Assembly (NCBI GenBank): GCA_016806645.1 | Contig: JACSYO010002169.1 | Location: forward strand, 428,501 to 492,500 | DNA length: 64,000 bases | From: Ophiodon elongatus | Taxonomy: Eukaryota; Chordata; Actinopteri; Perciformes; Hexagrammidae | Direction of reading: 5' to 3' | Shown here: piece by piece, positions 45,685-57,450 of the stretch | Layout: each line of letters starts with the position of its first letter | Numbering within the stretch: the first letter of the stretch is position 1 | Made by a program: the position numbers and the translations under genes | Notes under the pieces: generated by a model | The model's database searches: none | Seen by the model: the letters and a program-made list of their open reading frames with translations, nothing else | What the model was told of the DNA's origin: nothing

Positions 45685-45955
45685 ATTATCCGAACCGCTT
45701 ATCCTATTCAGGGTCGCTGGAGCCGATCACAGCTGACATTGGGAGAAGGCAGGGTTCACCTGGACAGCTCACATTCACACCTACGGGCAATTTAGAGTCC
45801 AGTTAACCTGAGCTGCATGTCTTTGGACTGTGGGAGGAAGCTGGAGAACCCGGGAGAATGTGCAAACTCCACACAAAAGGACTCTCTGGGGAACCGAACC
45901 CAGGCCCCTCTTGCTGTGAGGTGATAGTGCTAGCCACTACACCACAATGCAGCCC
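45685..45955 (-). mobile_element. LINE-derived repeat, 3' end (inverted)
   Basis: The wording ATTATCCGAACCGCTTATCC, CACCTACGGGCAATTTAGAG, CTGCATGTCTTTGGACTGTG and GCTAGCCACTACACCACAAT is that of a very widespread teleost non-LTR repeat. A short inverse relative (GGGATAAGCGGTTTGGATAA) lies at 43778-43797. Family name not assigned. Confidence 0.65.
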
Positions 45956-46440
45956 CCATTTGTGTAATTCATGGCCCAATCAGACGCGATCAAAAAAATA
46001 TTTGTCTCAAACTTTCCAGAGTAAGGTCCCATTGGGGACACCAGAAGAGGAAGGACTTCAGCTCTCTATTTGCCAAAAATTACAAAAGACAATACAAAGT
46101 TAATAATCTAATGGGAGAGTATTGCCAAAGTAGCATTCTGAATCATGATCAAAGGTCTTCACACATTGTTGGAAGGCCTCTATGTGCACCTTCACCCCCA
46201 TGGGCTCCAGTGCAACTGCACTGCCTACATTTATGCCCCTAATTAGGAGGAAAGTTGGGGATTTGGTGTCACTAAGGCACCACAACGAAACCAGAGAGAG
46301 TCTGACTGAGGACCACAAACTGTGAATGTACCAATGGTGTCCGTTCATCTGTCTGTGTGTTCTTGATGTGATCTATTGCAAAACACCCAGCTCAGCTCAA
46401 CAGGTGAGAAGAGAGGGAGTCTCTCTCTCTCTCTGTCTCT

Positions 46441-46441
46441 C

Positions 46442-46520
<79 letters not shown>
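46441..46520. repeat. (CA)n microsatellite
   Basis: About 40 CA units with one interruption, preceded by a short (TC)n. Confidence 0.97.
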
Positions 46521-46524
<4 letters not shown>

Positions 46525-46559
46525 AGGTGAAGCGGGGAAGAAGAATTGGATGACACACA

Positions 46560-46912
46560 GTAAGGGACAGAGGGAGGGACTGAATTACCATAGAAACTGC
46601 CTGGACTGTTCAGAGAAGCGGCAGAAAAAGGTGAAAGCTGAAGTGGTCTAACTATCAAGGTCGCCGATCGACCAAACTGCTGCCACGCCGATCGCTGCTG
46701 ATGTTTTCTGGGCTTTTCTTTTTTCTTTTTTCTTTTTTCTGTTTTCTTTTTTTTTTTTTTAAATAACCACGAAAAAGGTGTATTTTGAAGCTTCTCACTA
46801 TATACAGCTGCACTGCAGGCAAAGCCTTTTGGATGTTTTCCTATTTTCTTGTGATTATTCTGATGGGTGACAGAACAGGAGCCATATGGAGTAGAAGTCA
46901 TCGCCGGCACAG
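46560..46912 (+). other. candidate non-coding exon upstream of the P2Y-like gene
   Basis: Ends at a good donor (CACAG then GTAAGCT, GT at 46913-46914). A matching acceptor (TCTTTATCTTTAG) lies at 50240, just upstream of the receptor ORF. Limits and function are inferred only. Confidence 0.25.
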
Positions 46913-46914
46913 GT

Positions 46915-49284
46915 AAGCTCTTTGTCTGACAGCAGATTGCAGTGATGCAGGTATTTATGAGTTGGATGCAGTTCCCTTTACACAAACACTGAACTCCTAA
47001 TGCACCGCTCAGGGCTTCACAGGGGTTATTTTTGGTCCAGGAGATTTGCTAAAGCAGTAAAACATCTTGCACACAAATCTGGAACGCCATCCAGTTCCAG
47101 ATTTGTAACTAACTTTAATTGCATTAAAAAGAAAACTTGCCCAAGAACATTTCTTAATGAGATGGAATATGAATTCAGAGGCAGATGATACATCAGGCTG
47201 GAGTGGGTTTTCTCAGAAGCTATTAGCTGCTCCTGGAAAACAACCTCTCCAAAAAGACGTGCACTCCTGGTGATAGGATCTTTAGCAAAACAGCAATTGT
47301 GACACTGATTTTGTTATTTCGTTAAAACAGGTACATCCTTAAAAAGACATCAATTCAGTTTTACAAATATCAGGTCCTAAAAAAATAAATCACAGTAGTG
47401 TCTTAAACCTGTATTTAAGACACATTTTAATAATAAGGTTCCGTCTAATTTGATATATATTCCTGTTGGTCGCCTTGAGAGCAGGGTTGGGATCACCTAT
47501 AAAATCCAAGCAAATCTAACGCTAACCTCTCCGTTGAACGTAAAACTCTCAAAAGGCCTTGATGAACTTATCAACTGAAGAGAGAAAATCTCTCAACAAA
47601 GTCCCAAACTAAATAACTGTAACGTTGTGATTTGTGGTAAATGTGTTTTCTACCATTTCAGGGAGCCATTGATTTCCATTTATTTCTGTGCGGTATAAAA
47701 TCTATTAGCAGACTCGTAAAACATGTTTGAGTCATTTAATCCATCACAGTGTGCATTCATTTATGTTAATCAGTGCGTGTAGATGCACTTACGCAACTAG
47801 GTTACGGTTGGCTTTCTACAGAAGCATGCTCGAAACCCAGTTTCATAACTAGATTTCTCCTGGAGAAAGATTAAACATGTATAGATGTAACCAGGTTTCT
47901 TAACTAACGTGAGCATGTGCAAGACCTCCCACTGGGAAAATATCACCGTGACAGCAGAGCAGCAAGGTGAAAGGAGGGATCGTAACACATAGCGGTGCAT
48001 ATTTTTATTCAAAATAATTTAATTAAACGTCAGACAAAAACTTAAAGTAGCCTCTATTATTCTAAATAAGTCTGCTATTTGTGAAGTTCACTTATGTTCA
48101 TGTTGTAAGGAAAAACTGTGCTCTTTCTCCACTGCCTGTCCTGTGATTGCGCTGTCCTAACACATTTTCAGATTGTATAAAAATGAATGGATGCCAATAG
48201 AGGCCTGGAATGGAAGAAAAATGTATTCACATTTCTAAAACACTGCACCATTGTTTGCTAAATGGTTAGCTGTAATGTAATCGATACATTATCTGTTTAT
48301 AGTTTGTTAATTGTTAATTTGTTAGTAGTTGATTGGCTAAAATATACAAAACATCTATTGGCTTCCATTCATTTTAATACATTATAAAACTCTATAATCA
48401 AACTCATGGACGTTGCTTGAGTTACATAATCCCTCACAGTAGTAGTTAAAGACCCTGGTCATTTAAAAGGGTACACGACCTGAGGCAAATGATTGTCTGA
48501 ATGGTTTGCTACATTAATAGGAGTTTTTTTTATAAAGCATTAACAGTTGCACACCAGAAATCTATAATGTCATACTTTATTCTTGTTTTCAACTCTGAGT
48601 CAGAATGGCTAAACTTAAGCACATTGATGAGACTGTCGCAGGATGTAATATCATGTTTAGGTTACAGGCCTTGGACCTTTTACATCCTATTTGTGTCGTA
48701 CTGTTAATATGTCATGTTACTGGTTGACACATTACCCTTATTTAGTTGAACTCTGAAGTGAAGTGGTGGTACAACCTGCAGATGGCTCACTTAACACTTC
48801 CACAAACACACACAGTTGTTGCACCTGCCTGTGTGCTGATCCTAATACGCAGGGGTGCAGCTGATGGTGAGGCTTTCAACTGAGAGCTGAAGCATCGCCT
48901 GAGTGAATCCTGTTTAGTTGTGTTGACTTTGATGATGCTGCAGCCCATCTATATGTGACAAAAAAACAAAAACATTTACGATTGTGAAGACAGTATATAG
49001 CCAATGGAGTGAGAGCAAGACTGATATACAGAAGGGTGCATGGAGACACCTAGGGGAAGTGTGGTTACTTATTGCTGAGTTAATGGGGTGAGAAGAGACT
49101 GAATCAGCAGCATACCCTTGTACACAGGAAGGCAAACAAGCACTAAGAATCAGCAGCATTCGACAGGAGGTCAAACTGATTACGCAAACTCCCTAGTAAA
49201 CAGTCAAAGGATAGGGGGAGGTGGATTGTGGGAAGCACTACTTCTTTAATATGAGCCAATAAAAACTATACTTTTAACTAAATA
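46915..49284. other. no gene seen
   Basis: AT-rich sequence without conserved exon signatures. It may be a 5' intron of the receptor gene. Confidence 0.4.
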
Positions 49285-49530
49285 CTAACATCAGCATGCC
49301 AACATGCTCACAGTGTTGACATGCTGATGTTTACGAGGTAATATTCACCATGTGTGCAATCTTAGTCTAGCCTTTTAGCATTCTACGGTTAGCTACATAG
49401 CACTTGGCTACATGGCACTGCACAGAAGTACAGCTCAAGTGGATGGCCATAAACCAAAGTATTGGACGATTTCAACGGAAAAGTTAATGGACCACCGAGG
49501 TCAGGTGGTCCCTTAACTTTTCCCTGCCCT
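49285..49530. repeat. dispersed teleost repeat
   Basis: The words CATCAGCATGCCAACATGCT, GACATGCTGATGTTTA and CATAAACCAAAGTATTGGAC are typical of a common fish repeat. Imperfect inverted words (CAGCATG.. / ..CATGCTG) are present. Confidence 0.55.
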
Positions 49531-50240
49531 TTAAACAACGCTCTACGTACAGCTGCCGCGTCAGTTTTGCACGTGTCAATGTCCACATGCATACAGCAGT
49601 CTTTATAAAATAAACTTCCATTTTCACATCAATGAACTCAGTTAGGTGTAGGTAACATTACTTTGTTAGTTTTAGGAAAGGATTGTGGTTTAGGTTAAAA
49701 TAAGTATGTTTGCTACGTTTGTAATCTACCCTGTGCGTCGTAGTAACATCACTCAACTTAAAATTAGTCAATGTTGACTTTTGGTTTTACACAGGAAACA
49801 AACTTTGGTCTCCTGGGTGTAAGTCCTGTGTTTTTGGACCCAACCATCTCTTTCTGCAGACTTAATAGCTCGTTATTCTACGTAACATGGCTTCCTCTTT
49901 TACTCCCACTATAACTGCTGCCACGTAAAGTGTAATAATTTGGGAGCGAGAACGGGCTGCACATTCCCATGTTTCACATCGCTTAACTGTGATTTGAAAA
50001 GTAAAAGTGGATGAAAATTAAACAGCAAAGGTCAAAGACCTGGTTGGTTTGTGGTAGACCCAATGGCATACAAGATTGTATCATCAGCATAAAAATGGAC
50101 ATTGGAGTTCTCAGAATTTTTCAACCATTTCTAGACTTGATTTGAAAGAGCAAGTAAAAGGGAAGCTGAGGAAGTCTATCAGATAATGTGAGATTCTATA
50201 CGAGTACAGATCGCTGACTAATTTGTCTCTTTATCTTTAG

Positions 50241-50408
50241 GTGAACACCCACTCATGGATCTGACCATCTGAAATCGTCTGAAATCGTCTGAAAATCTAT
50301 TGTACGGGATCATACAAAACTACATTAAATGGTACAAAGTACAAGGATGACAGAGAGGAAGCTTGACAGAACCCCAAACATACAAGCCTTGTTCAACTTC
50401 TCCCTCAC
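50241..50408 (+). other. 5' UTR of the P2Y-like gene (probable)
   Basis: Begins after the acceptor TTATCTTTAG at 50231-50240 and runs to the ATG at 50409, with a short direct repeat (CTGAAATCGT) at 50270-50289. Confidence 0.45.
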
Positions 50409-51854
50409 ATGAAAATCACTTCATCCCTCACAATGTCATCCAGACGTGGAGTTCCTCCCAACATAAGTGTACTCCATGACTTACTTAGCTCCTCCTCTCC
50501 CTCCACCACTACTCCATCTCCATCCTGCAGCATAGACGAATCCTACAAGTACATTTTCCTCCCCATCTGTTACTCTTTCACGTTCCTCTTCAGCATCTCC
50601 CTGAACTCTGTTATCCTCTACCGTTCCTTTTGCCGAACCAGGCGCTGGAATGCCTCACTGATCTACATGGTGAACCTGGCCTCTACAGACTTCATGTACG
50701 GCCTGTCACTGCCCTTCCTAGTGGCTAGCTACATCATGCGTGACCGCTGGGTCTTCGGGGACTTCATGTGCCGCCTGGTCCGTTTTCTCTTCTACTTTAA
50801 CCTCTACTGTTCCATCTTCTTCCTCACTTGTATCTCTGTCCATAGGTACCTCGGTATCTGCCACCCGATGAAAGTCATCACACTAGAGACTAAGAAGGCT
50901 GTCAAGAGCACTTGTGTCCTGGTTTGGATTGTAGTGTTTGCTTTGACCTGCCCTATCTTCCGGTTTGCTCAGACTGGTCATGTGACAAGATTGGGAGGTC
51001 TTGGCGGCAACGCAAGCAGTATTGACAACCTAAGCTATGAGGTGTCATCGATAAATGGTAATGACAGCTATGGTAACATGGGAGGGGTCATTGAGGAGTA
51101 CCAAAACTGTTGGGACGATGCAATAGACAAGGAGTTTCCTGATTACGTACCCTATGGCATCATTCTCCATTTGCTGGGCTTTTTTCTGCCTTTTTCCATC
51201 ATTGCTTGGTGTTACTCTCACGTTGTTCTGACCATATTTAGGACTTTGCATTCTCAGCCCTCATCCCGCAGAGGTCAGAGAGAGGGGGGACGTGAAGGAA
51301 TAGCGAGGAATGAGAGAAGTAGCCCTGCAATAGTTGCAAGAGGTCCAAGAGGAAGCAATGGACTGTCGAGGACATTGAGAAGAGATGAAGGGATTTCCAT
51401 TTTCCTTGGTGCCCACTCCCCTTATGCCAATCGCAGACGTAAATCTATTAAGACCATCATCACCATCACCCTTCTCTTTGCCCTGTGTTTCTTCCCCTTT
51501 CATGTTACTAGAACCATCTTCCTCCTGCTAAAAGTGACCAAGGGAGTCCCCTGTCACACTATGACCATGGTCTCCATGTGCTATAAGATCACGAGGCCTT
51601 TGGCGTCCTTCAACGCTTGGCTCAACGCCCTCCTTTACTTCCTGACTAAAGACAAGGGGGGAGCTCACTGCTGCCAGGCGGTAAACACCTCCACCCAACA
51701 ACATGGTGGGCTTCTATTGCCACTGAGGATGATGGGAAAAGGAGAGGACGCAGAGGAGGGAGGGCTGGAAGACAGAATTGACAATAAGGAGAATAAAGCA
51801 TTTCACAGTCCGTCATACATGAACAGAGCAAAAGTCAGATATATAGTTGAATGA
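50409..51854 (+). CDS. P2Y-type nucleotide receptor (class A GPCR), P2Y2/P2Y4-like
   Basis: G-protein-coupled plasma-membrane receptor, single exon, 481 residues. TM1 spans about 48-71, TM2 84-108, TM3 120-142, TM4 167-186, TM5 247-277, TM6 347-374, TM7 388-412. Seen: Cys121-Cys234 and Cys40-Cys382 positioned as the two P2Y disulfides; TM2 Asp94; TM3 LVRFLFY with Arg125; HRYLGICHP after TM3; TM6 FALCFFPFHVTRT with His365 and Arg368; TM7 YKITRPLAS with Arg396. These basic residues are the phosphate-binding set of P2Y2/P2Y4. Unusual: TM7 reads NALLY (406-410) where relatives have DPxLY, losing the proline. ECL2 has a long Gly/Asn/Ser insert (about 190-233) with NxS sites, and ICL3 is about 70 residues and Arg-rich. 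Exact subtype (P2Y2, 4, 3 or 6-like) is uncertain. A second in-frame Met at codon 9 is possible. Confidence 0.9.
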   Translation: MKITSSLTMSSRRGVPPNISVLHDLLSSSSPSTTTPSPSCSIDESYKYIFLPICYSFTFLFSISLNSVILYRSFCRTRRWNASLIYMVNLASTDFMYGLSLPFLVASYIMRDRWVFGDFMCRLVRFLFYFNLYCSIFFLTCISVHRYLGICHPMKVITLETKKAVKSTCVLVWIVVFALTCPIFRFAQTGHVTRLGGLGGNASSIDNLSYEVSSINGNDSYGNMGGVIEEYQNCWDDAIDKEFPDYVPYGIILHLLGFFLPFSIIAWCYSHVVLTIFRTLHSQPSSRRGQREGGREGIARNERSSPAIVARGPRGSNGLSRTLRRDEGISIFLGAHSPYANRRRKSIKTIITITLLFALCFFPFHVTRTIFLLLKVTKGVPCHTMTMVSMCYKITRPLASFNAWLNALLYFLTKDKGGAHCCQAVNTSTQQHGGLLLPLRMMGKGEDAEEGGLEDRIDNKENKAFHSPSYMNRAKVRYIVE

Positions 51855-52545
51855 ATGTTTCCATGAGGAATGAAATAAATCATTTTAGATGAACTGTATG
51901 TTGACTTTTACTGGAAAACTATATATTATATAATATGATCACTGTAACAAATAGCAATGATTAAAGAAGACCGACGCTAGAATTCTAATATGCCTTTTAT
52001 TTCTGATTGTATGTGCCTTATTACTGGTCTGCTACCAGTCATACTTTGAAAGTGACCCACTGGGCACATGCAACATGAATGCAAATGTGACAGCTCATTG
52101 TGGTGATAATCTGTTATTTTGTTTTATGGGGTGTATATTTATAATGTGTTTCAGATTAAACCAAGCAAAAATGTCTCTCCATGAAGGCATATTTTCACAC
52201 CTTTAGAATTACTGTTATAAAGTGGGTGTGTAAGTCGGCTTGCAGGTTTTAGGAAGTTACAAATATTGTTGCGGTCAGTAGGGGGTTTGATGAGGGGGTT
52301 TCAGATGTTTATCTGACAAACTGTTGGGCAAGGTGTACTGTTGTTGTGGTGTGACATTCCATATGTAAGTGTTTCGGGAATAATCTGTTGACAGTGTGCT
52401 GCCTACTTTTGACTTGAAAATAAATACACTTCATTTGGAGAACCAGAGATGGCAAAATAAAATGCGTTTTAGTCTCTAGTTGATCTGACCTTCCATTTAT
52501 GTCATACAGATACGGTATGTGAAGAATAAAAGCAACTCACTCAAA
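51855..52545 (+). other. P2Y-like 3' UTR (probable)
   Basis: Three AATAAA signals follow the stop: 51874-51879, 52419-52424 and 52525-52530. No other gene is seen. Confidence 0.45.
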
Positions 52546-53140
52546 GGATGATTCATAGTTAATGGAATCCATGACTAAAATGTTTACGGTTGGACCAACC
52601 GAGTAGAGATTTCCTCAATTATGTTTCTTTTGACTTGGTGGTATAACCCGATGATGGTGATATGTACATTTGAACCACACATGAAGTGCATGGCAGATCA
52701 CCTCACATCGTCTGGAACCCCCCCTCCTCTCCCATTTTTCCACATCATTGGTTGGCTGTGTCAGACAAGTCTTGTAAATTTCCAAAAGCAACAATCCTCC
52801 ATTCACGCCTACTTTACACAGTGATTCTCTAGGTGCCTGGTTACTTCTTGTGTTACTTCTTGTGAGACCAGCACCATGAATGCCTTCAAATAGAGACTGC
52901 TGGGAAAGTGTGCACCGTTATCCTCATTTGACAGTTCATCCCATCTTGATCCTCTCTATGATGACAGGCCTTCAACCTTGTCTTCAAATGTGGCCGCTCA
53001 GAAACACTTCAAACACTTTTAGTCTTTAGACAGGTTTAGACGACCCTTTGTATGAACTAGTGTTTTTAAGCATACTGAATCCTTAAAGGTGCTAAATTCG
53101 AAATTCAGACCATATCTATGATTGAAGGATTGCCTCCTCA
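52546..53140. other. intergenic, nothing seen
   Basis: No exon, repeat word or RNA gene recognised. Confidence 0.4.
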
Positions 53141-53149
53141 TGAATCTCA

Positions 53150-53245
53150 ACAAGGCGACGGCTGAGCCGGCGTCTAGCAGCTAACAGCACAAACAGTGCA
53201 AACAATGGCAACGGTGCTGGCAGAGCTAACAGTGTTAACCAGGGG
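53150..53245 (+). repeat. duplicated GCTAGCAGC-rich repeat, copy 1
   Basis: Shares ACGGCTGAGCCGGCG, CTAGCAGCTA and CAGAGCTAAC with 54205-54300, one kilobase downstream. Confidence 0.75.
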
Positions 53246-53317
53246 GGGAACCAAAGGGTGGGTTACGCTTCTGCGACAACGCCGGGGGTCGGAACCAGGT
53301 GGTGACCTCTGCCGAGT

Positions 53318-53670
53318 GAAGCCAATGCAGAAGTGTCTTAAAACTTCTCACTTGATTTATTCACTAAGTAAACATGAGTTTATGGTCGGGTTTAGAGTAA
53401 AATAGACCATAAAGAAGAGTATGCTTTAGGGCGGGCTTACTGTGATCGACAGGTTGCTGCCACTACTAGAGATGTAGGTCTCTCCAACGCATTCCAAATG
53501 TGGTAACTTTAGTTCATTGGATGCAAAAAAGAACAACATGGTGACGGCCGTAATTCAAGATGGCGACAGCAAAATCTCCGAACTCGAGGCTTCAAAATCA
53601 TGGTCCACAAACCAATGGGTGACATCACGATGACTATGTCCACTTCTTATATACAGTCTATGGTCGGGAC
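53318..53670 (+). mobile_element. MITE-like repeat, family A copy 5
   Basis: Contains GAAGCCAATGCAGAAGTGTC, GACCATAAAGAAGAGTATGC, CAAGATGGCGACAGC, CACAAACCAATGGGTGACAT and ends CACTTCTTATATACAGTCTA. Diverged from the near-identical pair at 16360 and 29262. Confidence 0.8.
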
Positions 53671-54204
53671 GGCGTTATCAGCGGTAACAGCTTTTAGCTA
53701 GCAAGTGGGGCGCACACATGCGCTAACCTGCATGCACGGCATTCTCTGCTCAGGTAGCCATCACACCTAGTAGTTGTTTGCTACTACTTAAAACTCAACA
53801 CATGTAGAGTGTTGAGCCGTTATTACCGTTCGCCTTGTGTCACCTTGCTCTGACGTTATGGCTGTCAGATTGATTGGCGACAAGCTCATCTATACAAAGT
53901 ATGAAGCAGACTTCCTCCATTTGGTTCTCATGGTGAAAAGATTAAGTAAAACAAAATGATAGGAGCCCAAATAAATAATAAACGGCAAAGGAATAATGCT
54001 AGTCTACCATAAAACGGTGGCTAGAGTGGTGATACATTGTCAAGATATTGTTGTCATAAAAACTTTTTCGTCAAAACGCTGGGTTGAAGCGCTACCTGGC
54101 ACTCTGCGGACACTTTGCTGCCAGAAAAAGGCGCTATGTGGACACTGGCCCTAAAGGGGCTGAACTTGAGTTCAGAGCATTTCTATTGCCTCCACAAGGC
54201 TCCC

Positions 54205-54300
54205 AACATGGAGACGGCTGAGCCGGCGGCTAGCAGCTAGTGCTAACAGCACTAACAAGGCTAACAACGGCTACAGTGCTGACAGAGCTAACCATGTTTA
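54205..54300 (+). repeat. duplicated GCTAGCAGC-rich repeat, copy 2
   Basis: Second copy of the 53150-53245 sequence, with extra CTAACA words. Confidence 0.75.
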
Positions 54301-56130
54301 CCTATATCATATTATTATTGCTCTGAATGTCTTATAAGAGCAAATAAAAAGTATTTCAAGAGCATTCTAACTTGTTCACATTTCCAGCTGGTAAGAATGC
54401 TTACCATGCATGTGTATATTCTGTTCTAAACCTGCTCAAGATTATTGTTCTGCTACTGGAACTATTTAGATCAGTGATGAATTCTGAATGTTTGTTATCT
54501 TTGCACCATCTGGTGGTTGTATCACCAAAGCCACTGGGACAGAAAATGCATGTCGACGGATTCAGAGAGAAGCCGAGTATTACATTTCACACAGTGCCAA
54601 AGAAGCAAACTAAACTACTAAACTAGAAGAGAAGCAATATCAAGACACTTTCTACTGGGCTGAGTTGTGTTAGCTAACTAGTCATATGGTTTTCTGAATT
54701 CATGAAAGATGATTCCACAAACTTGTCCCACGGACAACCAATGACCTCTTTTCGATTGTTTACAGGACCAAGATATTGGTAATAGATGGCAGTTCTATAC
54801 TGTAGTATAGTATAGAAATGAATGTACAGTAAGAGATGTACAGCACATTACCAGGCACTATCATTGTATATGTTGAGAGTTAAGAGTATGTTTCTCGCTT
54901 TAAGTTCAGTTTCTAGTTAAAAAATTAGTAATTTATGATTTTGCAGTATGATTTTTTTACATCTTATTTATTGTGCTGGCCTGGGTCATGACTTTTGAAC
55001 CAGCCCACGCTACGTCTGCAATCGTGACATGAAACAGCAGTTCCCTTAATTAAAAAGTATTCGACCAATACACAAAGCGTGTAGACTAACAATTAACCAA
55101 TCAGCACCAGGGGCGGGACTAACGCCTTTGCAAAGTGTCAAGTGTTGTCAGCTGTGGGCCGAAACCAATGAGTGCTAATAACAACAATGGCAATCACCTG
55201 TTGACTTAAAATGAGGCTAGACTCAGATTTAGTATAAAGCTCCCTTTTACCATTATTCATTTTTTGGTTGTCTTTCTGGCGCCCCCTGCTGGTGCATAGT
55301 ATATGAAGGGGGGCCTTTATCCAGTTTAACTTACTGATATAACAGAACACTGTACAAAACACTATGAACCACCTGGATTTCAACTTTTACAATAAAAAAA
55401 AACACAACATGGTATTGTGTATTTAAGAAATTTGACATTGCCTATTATTTGACTGAGATTCAACATTTAACCTATGTAAAAAAGAAACATGTGGGTCTGT
55501 TGCATCATTTGTCTTAATAGAGGTCATATGCTTTAATTGAAGATGTAGTATTTGTTTCGCATTTGTTACAATGTAATGAGAACCTTAAGATTAACACTTT
55601 TCCCATGCACAGGGTCATTAAAATACTTTTCTTTTTGGTGTACTGAACTTCGTACAGTTACCACACTTTACAATCAAGGCTGTAGCAATCATTGAGGACA
55701 CTGTGAGGTCCAGCTCCAAGTATTTAGGCCGATTGGGGTGTGACATATTTGATGAATAAAATAAAATCAACATTGTATACATCATCCTACATGCCTGCTT
55801 TCTTCACATCTGTCTCACTTTTTTATTTTTGTACATGAAGAAATTGGCGACTTTTAGTCACTTTATACGGATCAAACTCAACAGCTGCAACTGCTGTTTA
55901 ATCATAAAAACAACAACGTATATATAAAAGTCTCATTACTTTAGTATTTCTAAAATCTTGGCAATGACACTGCAATTTACTGTTAACACATAGAGGTTGA
56001 ATCTCTTCTGATGTGTACTTATGTTATGTTTGAAAGACTTTTTGTTCAATCTAAACTATGCACACACTTGATATTACAGTATTATTATGTATAAAGTTTA
56101 GCTTGACAAGTAAAAATAGTCACAAAGGTA
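54301..56130. other. intergenic, nothing seen
   Basis: AT-rich sequence without recognisable exons or named repeats. Confidence 0.4.
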
Positions 56131-56176
56131 TGTGTGCGCACGCGCACACACACACACACGCACACACACCCTCACG

Positions 56177-56209
<33 letters not shown>
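56131..56209. repeat. (CA)n/(CG) microsatellite
   Basis: Alternating purine-pyrimidine tract with CGCG interruptions (GTGCGCACGCGCACAC), about 78 bases. Confidence 0.93.
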
Positions 56210-56211
<2 letters not shown>

Positions 56212-56399
56212 TCCCTGCAGGGGGAGACACTGCCCTCCTCTTCTCAGACCGGTTAAATATTCAAAACACAACCGCCTTGCACAATCTCCCGTCCTGCACC
56301 GCGGCCGAGAAAAGCCTGTGACGGTTATTTTAATTTAACATAAAAAATAAATAAAAATCACAGGAGCGATATTATTCGAAACCGACGACAGGGATCGGT

Positions 56400-57450
56400 T
56401 GTGCTGGTCGGTAGGCACATTTTGGTACGGGTGAAATATTGCTGCGCGCGCGTTTGAATTTCTATTTATTTTTTGCGTGTGTGACGGCTGCGTGGGGAGC
56501 CGAGGAGCGGAGCGGTTGGCGCCACTTTCAAATCCTCCACTGACACAGAATGAGAGTCCGGCTTCAAATACATTCACACTCCAGCTTATTTCCCCTTTTC
56601 TTTATTACTGTAAGGCGAGGAATATCTTAACACCATTTCACTTCTGGACAGTTGTTTTAATCCTCGGAAGGTAAGTAAATCAGTCATTCAATATTTTGTT
56701 TTTTTTTCTTCTAATTTTAAATGAGATACTTAGTTTTTTGTGTGTTTTTATTAACATGTAGGATTAAGTAAGATACTTTTGGGGGGTTTCTTTTAGTTCC
56801 AGAGGACGAAAGCGAGCGGCTCCCGAGTGCTTAGTGTGTTACAGTACACGTACGTGGAGTAACCTCCTGCTCAGTGGGCTGTGATGAGCTGCTGCCTGAG
56901 ACAAAGGCTGTGTCGCAGCTTCACGGGGCTCGTTAGTGGGACAGCTGCGTCTTTATCCGGCTTCCTCAGCGAGGACGGGCGGTTTACAAACACACGCAAA
57001 AAAAGCTACGCCGTTTCGATATATGGGCAAACATTAAGACGGGAGGAATTGTTTTATATTTCTGTACAAAAGAGTTTTAGGAGATAACTGAGTAAAGTCG
57101 AGGAAGCGGACACTCCCCCAGTCACAGCCCCCTCCCCGAAGACCCCAGCCCACTCCGGCCGCTCGCTCCCGACTCGAGACGCTTCGAAACGACACTTTTA
57201 ACCGGATAAAAAGCAACCAGCTACATCTGCTCCAGTCTACATTATGGTGCAAAACTAGTTTAATCCAGTTCGGTTTTTGAAAGAAGGAGAGAGAGAGAAG
57301 AAAAAAAGAGAAGAAAAAAAGGAGCTCAAACGAACTGGTCGGAAAACTGACTCAGCAGTTTCCTGAGGGCTCGTCTGTCAAGCTGCCAGTCGCGTCCCGG
57401 TGCGAGCGGCTCCACACAGTCCTCAGCGCGCGAGCTCACCGTGCTACATA
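56400..57450 (+). promoter_or_regulatory. CpG-rich segment with a candidate first exon
   Basis: GC/CpG-rich islands at 56430-56530 (with GCGCGCGCG) and 57100-57430 flank a strong donor, CGGAAG then GTAAGTAAA, at 56665-56679 (GT at 56671). This looks like the 5' end of a + strand gene whose coding exons are beyond the window. No coding identity can be given. Confidence 0.45.

Noticed and set aside
46440..46985. 181-codon antisense ORF with Lys run and Val-Cys tail
   Set aside because: Built from the (CA)n and a T/C-rich run; no recognisable domain.
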